Below are positions 15,701 through 24,267 of a stretch of DNA of 64,000 nt, one piece after another (position 1 is the first letter of the stretch; each line of letters starts with the position of its first letter). The DNA is from Rosistilla ulvae (GTDB lineage Bacteria; Planctomycetota; Planctomycetia; Pirellulales; Pirellulaceae), in the NCBI RefSeq assembly GCF_007741475.1, contig NZ_CP036261.1, forward strand, positions 5,271,798-5,335,797, written 5' to 3'. The position numbers and the translations under genes were made by a program. The notes below the pieces were generated by a model. The model saw nothing but the letters and a program-made list of their open reading frames with translations, was not told where the DNA came from and searched no databases.

Positions 15701-18700
15701 TTGCGGCTTGTCTGTCCCGTGAGCGTGACGGTTGCGGTATCGTCGTTTACGATCGTCAGCGTGATCGGGCTGCCGTTGGTCGTGATCCGCTCGCGAATCG
15801 AATCGGTCGTGGCGGTCAACGCGCCCAACGCGAACTGAAACTGTTCGTTCAGTTCGACGATGTTGTCATGATTGACCAACACGGTCACCTGATGCGTTTC
15901 CCCATCGGTGCCGACAAACGACAGCGAACCGTCGTTGTCGACGTAATCGCCGCTGGCCGCTGTCGCTGTTCCATCGTTGGTTGTGTAGTCGATATCAAAA
16001 CCGCCAGTGACATTGCCGGTCAGGGCGAGATCAAACGTGAACGCGGTGGTGCCGCCCACGGTCCCTTCGTCCTGAGACGCCGAAACCGCGGTTACCCGCA
16101 ACCTCGCCGTATCATTGTCGCGATTGATGATCGTTAGGTCGCGTGGGTTGAAGCCACTGAAGCGAACGTCATCGCTGACAACTGGCGACGTGACGATCGT
16201 GGTCGCGATGTCGCCGTCGACACTTGCGTCGTCGACGCCGATGGCCGTCACCCGTTGGGGAACGTCCCAGTTATCGGGAGTGAAGACCAGCTGGGTGTGC
16301 GAAATCGTGACTTCGCCGCTGTCGTTGGTCGCCAGATCGAAGCGAACCTCGCCCGTTGGTTGCTTAGTCAGGACGGCGTCAAAAAAGGTAGGCGTCCCGT
16401 TTTCGGAAGTTTCCAAATCGCCGGCGGGCGTGAAACGAACGCCCACTTCGTCGTCGATGTTCGATGCGGTGATCGCCGGAATCACAACGGCCGCATATTT
16501 CGCGTCGTCGCTGCTGATCGTTGCGTCGACGGTATAGTCGACTTGGTCATCTTCCAAGCTGTCGTCGACGCCGCTGACCGTGACCGTTTGTGCGATGTTC
16601 CAATTGGCGGGAGTGAAGGTCAACGTTTGCGGATCGACCGTTCCCTCGGAAGTGTCGGACGAGACAAGCGTCACCGTCACGTTGCTGGTCGGTTCGCTGT
16701 TTAAAACGACGACAAATTGGTCGGAGGTCCCGTCCTCGCCGGTCGTTAGATTCCCAGGAGGCGTGACCGTGACGCCCGCGGTGTCGTCGTTGAGGTTTTG
16801 AAACGATTGAGCCGGTAAAGCGAGAGCCGCATATTTTGCATCGTCGCTGCTGACACTGAACTGAATCTGGTAATCGATGTCGCCGTCGTCGATGTCGTCG
16901 TTCACTCCGCTGACGGTGACACTCTGAGCCACATTCCAATTGTTGGCGGTGAAAACCAACGAACTCGCGGAGACGGTGCCTTCGGTCGTGTCGGTCGATG
17001 TGATCGCGATCGTGACGTCCGATGTCGGTTGGCTATCGAGAACGAATTGCATCGTCGCAGCCGTTCCGGTCCCCGCTTCGCTCGTCTGCGTAGTCGTCGA
17101 TGGCGTGAACGTGATCCCGGCGGTATCGCCATCGTCTTGGTTGGTCAACAAAATGTCGCGGGGATCGAATCCGGAGAATAGCGGATCGTCGCTTTGCACG
17201 ACCGACGTGATCACTCGGAAATCGACATCGCCATCGTCGATGTCGTCGTCGACGCCGCGAACGGTGATCGTTTGCGGAACGTTCCAATTGGCCGAAGTGA
17301 AGAGGACCGAATCGATGTCGATCGTCGCTTCGGTCGTGTCGCTGGAGGATAGTCCGATCGTGACATCGCTGCTCGGCTGTTCGTCCAAGACAATCGTAAA
17401 TGTCACCTCGGTGCCGGTCTCGCTGGTGGCGGACGCCGACGGCGCTGAGATCGTGATCGGGACTTCGTCATCCTGATTGGTGACAGTAACCGATGCGATC
17501 GGGATCGCGTTATAGACCGAATCGGTCGACGTGGCGGTCAGTTGAATCGAGTAGTCGACGTCGCCATCCTTTTCCGCATCGTCGACGCCCGTGGCGGTGA
17601 CCGTTTGCGGCACGTTCCAGTTCAACGCGGTGAAGGTTAACGTTTGCGGAGCGACAGTTCCCTCGGCGGTGTTGTCCGACGCAAGGGCGATCGTGACGTC
17701 GGCTGTCGGTTGCGAATCCAACTGCACCGTGAAGATCGCCACGCCGCCATCTTCGCTTGTCGACAACGGGCCATCGGATTCGATACGAACGCCGGCGACA
17801 TCGTCGTCCAAATTCGAAACGACAAGGTCTGCAGTCTCGATCGCGTTGTATTTCGGATCGGCACTCAGGGCATTAAAACGGATCGAATAATCGACCGGAC
17901 CGTCGTCGATGAAATCATCGACTCCCGTCAGCGTGACGGTCTGTGGTGTGTCCCAGTTGCTGGCGTCGAAGATCAATTGAGTCGGAGCAACGGTTCCTTC
18001 GCCGGTATCGCTCGAGATCAGCTCGATAATCACCGACGCTGTCGGTTCAGAGTTCAGCGTGACGGTAACCTCTGTCGAACCGTCGGCCGCCGTTTCGCTG
18101 GTGGTAACGTCGACGCGTGGGCTGACGTTGATCCCCGCAACGTCGCCGTTGTCGTTGTTGGTCAGTAACACATCGGCCGGCTTGAGCCCTGAAAAATCGG
18201 GGTCGTTGCTGACGACAGGCGAAGTGATGATGCGGTAGTCGACGTTGCCATCGTCGATGAAATCGTCGACTCCCGTAACGGTGACCGTTTGCAGAGTGTC
18301 CCAATTTTGGCTCGTGAAAGTTAACGAAGTCAGGTCGATCGTCGCTTCGCCAAGGTCGTTCGACGAGAGGTCGATCGTGACGTTGTCGGCCGGTTGTTGA
18401 TCCAAGACGACGGTGAACGTGACGCTGGTTCCGTCCTCGCTGGTCGCACTCGACGACGGTGCGGAGATCGTGACGGGGATCTCATTGTCTTCGTTGGTGA
18501 TTTGGACGGTTCCGACTGCCAAGTCGTTGTATTTGGGATCGGTCGAGGTCAGCGCGAAGCCAACGGTATAGTCGACGCTGCCATCTTTCACGTCGTCGTT
18601 CTGGCCGACGACGGTGACGGTTTGCGGTTGGTTCCAATTGGTCGATGTGAATGTCAGCGGTTGAGACGTGACGAGCCCTTCGCTGCTGTCGCCGGATTGT

Positions 18701-21700
18701 GGAGTGACGGTCACGTTTTGTAACGGTTGAGAAGTCAATTGAACGGTGAAGGTTGCCACCGCTGCGTCTTCGCTGGTGACAAGCCCCGTGGCAGGCGTTA
18801 GGGTCAGCCCGGCAACATCGTTGTTGGTATTCCGTATCGCTTGATCGCTGACTGGCAGATCGTTGTATTTTCCGTCGGCGCTCAGCACGTCAAACCGGAT
18901 CGAATACGATGCGTCGCCATCATCGACGAGATCATCGACTCCGGTCACCGTGACGGTCCGAGGCGTATTCCAGTTGCTTGTCGTAAACGTCAACTGAATT
19001 GGACTGACCGTTCCCTCGGCGGTGTTGCTGGATGTCAGATCGATCGTCACCGGTGCGACGGGCTGTGTCGCCAACGCGACGGTAAAGGTCGCGGTGCCTC
19101 CCGCTTCGGTCGTGGTTAAGTTGGGATCGGCGTTAACGACAACGGCGGCTTGATCGCCGGCACTTTGGTTGACAACGGTCACATCGGCAGGGTTGACGCC
19201 ACTGTAGTTTGGATCGCTGCTTTGAATCGCCGACGTAATGATCGTGTAGCTGACGTCGCCGTCGTCGATGTTGTCGTCGACACCGGTCACCGTGAAGGTC
19301 TTCGGCTGGTTCCAGTTCTGTGGCGTGAAGACGACCGACGCGGGCGATACCGTTCCCTCGGTGAGATCGCTCGACGAGAGTGCGATCGTCACGTTGGAGG
19401 TCGGTTCTTTGTCGATGCTGACGCTGAAGGTCGCCTGTCGTCCCGTTTCGTCGGTGATCGCGTCGCCGACCGGTTGGATCGAAACGTTGACTTCGTTATC
19501 GGCATTGGTCGCCGAGATCGATGGAGCTTGCAGGCCATCGTAAGCGGGATCGTTCGACGCGAGCGAGAGGCTGATCGTGTAACCGATATCGCCGTCCTGG
19601 ACCGGATCGTCGACGCCGGTGAGCGTCACGGTCTGGGCGACATTCCAGTTGGTTGTCGAAAACGTAATCGGGCTCGGCGCGACGGTTCCCTCGGTGGTGT
19701 CGCTCGATGTGAAGCTGACGACCACATTGCCGGTCGGTTGCGAATCCAAACGGATATTAAAGCTGTCGGTCCCGCCGCCTTCGGTCGTTCGCAGCCCCGA
19801 GGTGCGGCTGATCGTCACCCCGGCCGGATCGTCATCGACATTCGTGACGGGAAGGCTTTGGTTCAGCACGTACTTGGGATCGGTCGATGTCGATGAAACC
19901 TGGACTGCGTAGTCGATGTTGCCATCGGAGAGCGCATCGTTGACGCCGCTGATCGTGATCGTTCGCGGCGAGTTCCAGTTACTGGTCGTAAAGGTCTGGC
20001 TCGCGGGTGATACCGTCCCTTCGCTCGAATCGGACGAAGCAAACGAGACGACGACCGTCGCTGTCGGCTGGCTGCTCAACCGAATCGTGAAGCTCGTATT
20101 CTGTTGGGCTCCACTCTCCGCAGTCGTCAGTCCCGTTGCTGGCGAAATCGTAAAACCTGCCGTATCGGCATCGTCGGCGTTGGTGAGCGAGACGTTGGGG
20201 ACTTCGCTGGCACTCAGTTGATAATTTGGATCGGCCGAAGACGTTGCCGTCGTGATCACGCTGTAAACGATGTCGCCATCGTCAACGTTGTCGTTCAGGC
20301 CGGTAACGGTCACGGTTTGGGGCGTGTTCCAATTGGTGACGTTGAAGCTGAGCGACGATGTCGACAACGTTCCTTCGGTCGTGTCGGACGACACCAAACC
20401 GACAGTCACATTGCCCAACGGCCGCGATTGCAATCGGACGGTAAAGGTTGCGGTGCGGCCATCCTCGCCGGTGACGAGCCCACTTGTCGGCGTAACGACA
20501 ACGCCCGCAGTGTCGTCGTCGACGTTGGTTACCGTGACCTCGTTGGCGCTGAGCGCTGTGTAGGCCGGGTCGGCTCCCGTCGGCTTGGCCAAGATGATCT
20601 TGTAAGATTGATCGCCATCCTCGACATCGTCGTTCTGTCCTGTGACTGTGACAGTCTGTGGGACGTTCCAGTTGCTAGTCGTGAAGACCAACTGGCTCGG
20701 CGAAACCGTCCCCTCCAACGCGTTGTTGCTGGACAATGGGATCGTCACCGTCCCGGTCGACTGGCTGTTCAGCACGACGCGGAACGTATCGGAACGCGTT
20801 CCCGATTCACGCGTTGTCAAACCGGTCGCATCGAGGATCGTGATCCCAGCGGTATCGCTATCGTCGAGATTGGTGACCGAAACGTCCGGCGGATCGACGC
20901 CATTGAACCGGTCGTCGCTGCTGGTAAGCGCAGCGGTGATGATTTGAAACGGAATGTTCCCGTCGGCGATGCTGTCGTTGACGCCGGTCACGGTGACGGT
21001 TTGCGGCGTATTCCAGTTTGCCGACGTGAAGCTCAAGCTGCTCTTGTCGATCGTCCCTTCGGTTGGGTCGCTGGAGGACAGATTAAACGACACGCTGCCC
21101 TCGGGCTGTTCGCTCAGTCGAACCGAAAAGCTGGAACTGCCGCCCGCTTCACTCGTCTGCAGTCCGGTGGTCGGCGTGATGATGATGTTCGAAGCGATTT
21201 CGATCGAACCGCCAACGACCGACACTTCCGACGCGGGTATCTGCCGCAGATCCCACATCTGAATGGAACGCGTTGGTCCGTCGGCGTCGTCGATCGAAAG
21301 GTTTAATGTGCCGGGAGCCGACGGGGTGATCGTCGTCGAGAACAACAGGTATTCGGCCGTTCGCTGCGTGTCGTTCGATGGAGGAGCCGAATCGGAGTCG
21401 CTTCCCCCGACCTCATCGATCACGCCCGCGGTGTTCGTGTTGCCGTCGGTCGACATGGTGTAGCCGGGGCCGTGGGTGATCGATCCCGATGCCGTGGCCA
21501 AGCTGCTGTTGTAGTTTACGTCGAGGTAGGCGCGGAAGATCCCGTCGGGATCTTCCGCCTGCACGTCGCGGACATACGCGCGCAGCGTGTAGTCCTCCCC
21601 CACCGATAGCGACGTCACGGCACTCTGCGCCGCATCGACGAACTCAAACCGCAACTGCACGTCACCGGCAAGCAGTTGCCGCTGCTCGAGCCGTTCGGAC

Positions 21701-21786
21701 TGCAATACCCGCCTCCGCAGCGCGCGCCGCCGCGAAGATGTCGATTTTCGTAACAGATTTCGCAGGGAAAGTGGGGTTCGCATCAA
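12751..21786 (-). CDS. Giant secreted repeat protein (3011 aa), LEPRxLLA-type, Calx-beta-rich
   Basis: The N-terminus is Arg-rich and contains LEQRQLLAGD (about residues 33-42), the planctomycete sorting-type motif. Residues ~45-195 form a cohesin-like first domain. Fifteen tandem ~110-aa repeats follow (~200-1890), each with a TSE.G/E.. start, an NWN.PQTVTVTGVDD core and D-rich (Ca2+-binding-like) turns. Next come seven Calx-beta-like repeats (~1895-2740; NEGT, DGTA, DYV and VE.DETF signatures). One SdrD-B/Cna-B-like domain starts at ISGSVWVDANQN, and a ~150-aa C-terminal domain ends the protein. It is probably a cell-surface or extracellular adhesin/matrix protein stabilised by calcium. It has no dockerin, LPxTG or membrane anchor that I can see. 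No good ribosome-binding site precedes the ATG, so the start is provisional. Confidence 0.85.
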   Translation of the reverse strand: MMRTPLSLRNLLRKSTSSRRRALRRRVLQSERLEQRQLLAGDVQLRFEFVDAAQSAVTSLSVGEDYTLRAYVRDVQAEDPDGIFRAYLDVNYNSSLATASGSITHGPGYTMSTDGNTNTAGVIDEVGGSDSDSAPPSNDTQRTAEYLLFSTTITPSAPGTLNLSIDDADGPTRSIQMWDLRQIPASEVSVVGGSIEIASNIIITPTTGLQTSEAGGSSSFSVRLSEQPEGSVSFNLSSSDPTEGTIDKSSLSFTSANWNTPQTVTVTGVNDSIADGNIPFQIITAALTSSDDRFNGVDPPDVSVTNLDDSDTAGITILDATGLTTRESGTRSDTFRVVLNSQSTGTVTIPLSSNNALEGTVSPSQLVFTTSNWNVPQTVTVTGQNDDVEDGDQSYKIILAKPTGADPAYTALSANEVTVTNVDDDTAGVVVTPTSGLVTGEDGRTATFTVRLQSRPLGNVTVGLVSSDTTEGTLSTSSLSFNVTNWNTPQTVTVTGLNDNVDDGDIVYSVITTATSSADPNYQLSASEVPNVSLTNADDADTAGFTISPATGLTTAESGAQQNTSFTIRLSSQPTATVVVSFASSDSSEGTVSPASQTFTTSNWNSPRTITISGVNDALSDGNIDYAVQVSSTSTDPKYVLNQSLPVTNVDDDPAGVTISRTSGLRTTEGGGTDSFNIRLDSQPTGNVVVSFTSSDTTEGTVAPSPITFSTTNWNVAQTVTLTGVDDPVQDGDIGYTISLSLASNDPAYDGLQAPSISATNADNEVNVSIQPVGDAITDETGRQATFSVSIDKEPTSNVTIALSSSDLTEGTVSPASVVFTPQNWNQPKTFTVTGVDDNIDDGDVSYTIITSAIQSSDPNYSGVNPADVTVVNQSAGDQAAVVVNADPNLTTTEAGGTATFTVALATQPVAPVTIDLTSSNTAEGTVSPIQLTFTTSNWNTPRTVTVTGVDDLVDDGDASYSIRFDVLSADGKYNDLPVSDQAIRNTNNDVAGLTLTPATGLVTSEDAAVATFTVQLTSQPLQNVTVTPQSGDSSEGLVTSQPLTFTSTNWNQPQTVTVVGQNDDVKDGSVDYTVGFALTSTDPKYNDLAVGTVQITNEDNEIPVTISAPSSSATSEDGTSVTFTVVLDQQPADNVTIDLSSNDLGEATIDLTSLTFTSQNWDTLQTVTVTGVDDFIDDGNVDYRIITSPVVSNDPDFSGLKPADVLLTNNDNGDVAGINVSPRVDVTTSETAADGSTEVTVTLNSEPTASVIIELISSDTGEGTVAPTQLIFDASNWDTPQTVTLTGVDDFIDDGPVDYSIRFNALSADPKYNAIETADLVVSNLDDDVAGVRIESDGPLSTSEDGGVAIFTVQLDSQPTADVTIALASDNTAEGTVAPQTLTFTALNWNVPQTVTATGVDDAEKDGDVDYSIQLTATSTDSVYNAIPIASVTVTNQDDEVPITISAPSASATSETGTEVTFTIVLDEQPSSDVTIGLSSSDTTEATIDIDSVLFTSANWNVPQTITVRGVDDDIDDGDVDFRVITSVVQSDDPLFSGFDPRDILLTNQDDGDTAGITFTPSTTTQTSEAGTGTAATMQFVLDSQPTSDVTIAITSTDTTEGTVSASSLVFTANNWNVAQSVTVSGVNDDIDDGDIDYQIQFSVSSDDAKYAALALPAQSFQNLNDDTAGVTVTPPGNLTTGEDGTSDQFVVVLNSEPTSNVTVTLVSSDTSEGTVDPQTLTFTPANWNIAQTVTVSGVDDSLEDDQVDYTVDATISSDDAKYAAVVIPAITASNIDDEVGVRFTPAGDLETSENGTPTFFDAVLTKQPTGEVRFDLATNDSGEVTISHTQLVFTPDNWDVPQRVTAIGVDDASVDGDIATTIVTSPVVSDDVRFSGFNPRDLTIINRDNDTARLRVTAVSASQDEGTVGGTTAFTFDLALTGNVTGGFDIDYTTNDGTATAASGDYVDNDGSLSFVGTDGETHQVTVLVNHDNIVELNEQFQFALGALTATTDSIRERITTNGSPITLTIVNDDTATVTLTGQTSRNEGTASGDDTIDYTVTLSNPVQDGLSLDYATSNGTATAGDDYVANSGTLTFSETELTKTISVQITRDNKVETDETFQLAIGPITDVSAEILSQLTLVDPSITTTLVNDDSATLRLIPPAATDEGSSQTTTPFDFTVELSAPVQGELRIPFSTVDGTATVADDDYVARTGTLVFFDGSTTPKVITIDVNQDDRVEASETFSVSLGTPTGPAASILTDLNIEGSPATATIQNDDFPRLILSPLAPSETEGTGDDATVLSFMVQLTDAVPGGFVLPYTTDDGTAFAGSDYIDNDGTLTFNGDAGETQVITVSIVKDSRVEGDETFELNLGQLQQLASGQRVDIPDSRAIVTIVDDDTTTLSIDQTNVTHNEGTSATGTEFLYTVTLSNPIQTPFSLPYATVDGTARAADGDFTAVDSTLDFVGTAGETQNVRIVVAADNIVEANESFSVAFGNLIGVPNELADRVTVDFTSVTASIVDDDTATITVADVSGSESAGALTFNVTASAIVQGGFSIGYSLSDGTATLADNDYVNTNGTLTFDGVTQRSVVVQIGSDAKVERNETFQLILDALAGLPAGIGDRVTLADTSATATITNDDTAQFAFTSATSTVQEAAGSHSFNVRLDAGAGGSIGEAVTVNITATGTGTASSADYTLTTTSITFPAGSTTGTTLPVQLQLTDDNLQEPFETAVFQIAVAGDAVDGAVSIGSPSTHTVEIQDDPRSAVISGSVWVDANQNTSADAGEMMLHGITVRLSGTDLQGQAITAATATDALGRYQFTNLPAGTYTVTQQQPTDYHDGNAVAGSTGGTVLENQIAGIVLEPAGVSQNNSFMEAGKKAQYVNSGRILSRPIQRDTVSSSEVQGVQLQRSGATLTILGSDDRDIIEVTPASSASGQHILTINGATQSINASDVSVIRIEGGGGDDDVIFRDTAGNDRLSAAADQAILETANLRIESIANEFVEAISSGGSDQADRQALDFILRLSGDWQ
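16115..21190 (-). repeat. Tandem array of 15 diverged ~330-bp coding repeats
   Basis: Within the giant gene, 15 copies of an ~110-aa unit can be counted by the NW[ND]-x-PQTVTVTG core. They are diverged rather than identical, which suggests old duplications. Boundaries are approximate. The adjacent stretch ~13560-16110 encodes seven Calx-beta-like units with a similar period. Confidence 0.8.
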
Positions 21787-22065
21787 ATCTGGCGCGGGTA
21801 ATGAGAGGGGGCATGGAAGCGTTGGAAGACGCAGCGACGGACCGTTGGATACTACTTGGGGCCAAAAAATTCCGCAATTTATTCAGCAGCCGGTTCGGTT
21901 TGTGTTGCAGCAGTGCCAACGAATGTCACGATTGTGCCGATTGCACTGCTGAAATTGTAACCTTCGAGGCAGCAGCACCGCGCGCACCCCGATTGCCTCG
22001 GGTGATTTCGCGAGACGATGTTTCATTCCTTTTTTAGCACGCATCCGCTCAATTTGCTCGCCAAC

Positions 22066-22096
22066 AAAAAAGCGTGTGACGAGACGCCACACGCTT
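22066..22096 (-). terminator. Rho-independent terminator for the 22130-23749 gene
   Basis: Read on the reverse strand, the 9-bp stem AAGCGTGTG/CACACGCTT (22070-22078 with 22088-22096, 9-base loop) is followed by a run of T. It lies ~34 bases past the stop codon. The rest of the 21787-22129 gap should contain the promoter of the giant gene; nothing else is evident there. Confidence 0.75.
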
Positions 22097-22129
22097 TGCA
22101 AATCGTTCGAAGGGGCAACTGCTTGGTCA

Positions 22130-23749
22130 CTACGGAATGAAGATGTCGAAGTTGATGAATGGGATCAACACGTTGTCGACATGATAGAAGTCGGCACCGG
22201 CACCGCCGTCCAAAAGGATCGTGCCGAGCAGCCCACCAGGGAAGTCGACGTCGGTGCGCAGTTCCAGCGTATCGACGCCTGTCCCGAAGAGGACGTTGAC
22301 CATCGATTTGACTTCAGCGTTCTCCATAAACAGCATGTCATCGCCGCCGTCAAAATCGATGTCGAGCATGTCGATTTCGATTTGGCTGGTGGCTCCCATG
22401 AACTGAACGGAGTCCTCTCCACTGCCAAAGGCTAGCATTACCATTCCGTCGAATGCCGATCCCCCGCCGGCATCGCTGACGTTAAACACGTTGTCGCCAT
22501 CGTCGCCGATAAAGATGATCGCCACATCGGGGCCCAACGATCCGGTGTCGCGTCCGCCGATCTCGCTGTCGCGAATGTCGGTGTGGCTACCCCAGCTGCC
22601 CGTTCCGTTGTCGACGCTCAAGCCGTATTGCATCGTCGAATTCTGCGACAGGAAGAGGTCGAAGCCATCGCCGTTGGCGATTTCAACAGCATCGCCGTAA
22701 CCACCATCGGTCGGAACAACGGTGTCGCGGGCTTTGGTGTCGGTTCCGATGTTGCTATCGACGATTACGGTTTCGGTGTGACCATCGAAGTTTTCGATGT
22801 CCAAGTGGCCCAAGACATCCGCCTGATTGAAGACGACGATATCGACAGCCACACTCAGACTCGTTGGAGTCGAACCGCCAGCGGTTGGCGGAGCGACGAT
22901 CAGTCCGGGTGGCAGTTGATCGCCATTGACGATGTTAATGCCGCCGAAAATCGTTGGCCGCGCGAGTGTTCCCGTCGGCAAGAAGCCCGTTGTATCGGGA
23001 TCGTTAGCCGAGGTGAACGATGTCAAACTGCTGCCATCGCCGTTGGTGATGCTGACAACGGGATCAGCTGGCGCACCAGGCCCGCCGGGACGGAAGAACT
23101 GTTCGGCACCTATCGAAGTCGCATCGACAACCACGACATCATCACCGTCGCCATTGGAAATAAACAACGTCCCTTCGATCTCGCTGTTGCTGATCTCAGT
23201 CTTGGTGTCACCGTCATTGTTGTCGATATCGACGTTGTGACGGATGATCGAACCGTCGATCTGCAGTTCGCTGTAGGCGATATCGGGACGCGAAATTAAG
23301 AGATCTTCACCGATATCCACGCTCGTGAGGATATTGGTGTCGTCGTCGCGATTGGCGATGATCAGATTTTCGCCAATCTCGGTCGGGTTGGAGTTGTCAC
23401 CCAGGGTAAAGATGTCATCGCCATGACCAAGCTCGACGATGATATCGTCGGTGATCCCATTGACGGTCAGCGAGGCAAATGTCTGAAGTCCGCCATCGAG
23501 CGTCAGCAGGGTGCCACTTTCGCCCTCAATAACAAACTGCCCGGGAACCGCGGTCCCATGCACTGCGATCCGATTGCTCGAAACATCGCCATCGAGCGTT
23601 AGATCGCCGACGACCGTCGTGTCGACGTTGACGACACCGGCCAACAAGCGACGGTCTTCCAAACATTCAGCCCTCAGACGCCGACGCGCCTGCTGTTTTC
23701 GACGCAGCGCTGGAGCAGGCTTTTTCGACTTTCGAAATAGCGACAACAT
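22130..23749 (-). CDS. LEPRxLLA-type secreted protein, beta-repeat-like (539 aa)
   Basis: The frame is open to 23977, but the ATG at 23749 has GGGAG about 10 bases upstream and gives the expected start MLSLFRKSKK. The Arg/Lys-rich leader then reaches CLEDRRLLAG, the planctomycete export-type motif. The rest is Asp/Gly-rich with many short repeated strands (NGDGDD, DVDIDNNDGDT and similar) and no cysteine-based or catalytic motif. The periodic G-D-D-x-x turns suggest a calcium-binding beta-solenoid-like structure. It lies head-to-tail upstream of the giant gene and divergent from the SdrD-B protein. Function unknown; probably extracellular. Confidence 0.75.
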   Translation of the reverse strand: MLSLFRKSKKPAPALRRKQQARRRLRAECLEDRRLLAGVVNVDTTVVGDLTLDGDVSSNRIAVHGTAVPGQFVIEGESGTLLTLDGGLQTFASLTVNGITDDIIVELGHGDDIFTLGDNSNPTEIGENLIIANRDDDTNILTSVDIGEDLLISRPDIAYSELQIDGSIIRHNVDIDNNDGDTKTEISNSEIEGTLFISNGDGDDVVVVDATSIGAEQFFRPGGPGAPADPVVSITNGDGSSLTSFTSANDPDTTGFLPTGTLARPTIFGGINIVNGDQLPPGLIVAPPTAGGSTPTSLSVAVDIVVFNQADVLGHLDIENFDGHTETVIVDSNIGTDTKARDTVVPTDGGYGDAVEIANGDGFDLFLSQNSTMQYGLSVDNGTGSWGSHTDIRDSEIGGRDTGSLGPDVAIIFIGDDGDNVFNVSDAGGGSAFDGMVMLAFGSGEDSVQFMGATSQIEIDMLDIDFDGGDDMLFMENAEVKSMVNVLFGTGVDTLELRTDVDFPGGLLGTILLDGGAGADFYHVDNVLIPFINFDIFIP

Positions 23750-24267
23750 TCTAGATCTCCCCGTAAGTAGCACTTGATGGCAACTTGGAATTAAAGAAAG
23801 AGACTTTGCCATCCCTGGCCGCACGCCAATCCACCTAGATCGGGTGCCGCACCGACCGCGCCTAATTTTGGCGATTGAAAGGATTCTTCCAATGCCACGG
23901 TTTGACAGGTTCGTGCCACTTATCTCACTTATACTCACGGTACCGATTAGCGACAAGCAAATCGTTTTCGAATGCACAAATCTTTAACTAAGTATTTGAT
24001 ATCGAGGCGGCACAGATTAAGTGTCCGGTAAACTCGCAGCCACCGCGAAGCTCTTGTCAATCGGCAAAGTTTGCCGTTTCCCACCCTCAACCAAACAATT
24101 CGTGTGACGAACACGAGAATCTTGGCTAGAACACGCGTGAGGGTCGGAATATAGTAGATCCACTGATTGCAACGTATTTCCAGGCGGTAGCATGTTGGTC
24201 CAACCGGGGCGTTGGCACGGTGTAATCTTCACGGCAGGGAGCCCAGGCAAGGTCAGGAGCTTCACGC
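23750..24267. other. 518-bp divergent promoter region
   Basis: The region separates the reverse 539-aa and forward 1660-aa surface-protein genes, so it should hold both promoters. I found no RNA gene, no convincing sigma-54 site and no hairpin of note. AGGAG at about 24255-24259 is the ribosome-binding site of the forward gene. Confidence 0.4.

Noticed and set aside
13864-21306. Several long forward frames opposite the 3011-aa gene.
   Set aside because: They follow the same repeat period as the reverse gene and show Arg/Asp-rich composition typical of antisense reading.
23750-23977. N-terminal extension of the 539-aa surface protein to 23977.
   Set aside because: The internal ATG at 23749 has a good GGGAG site and the standard basic leader; the extension has no signal-like features.
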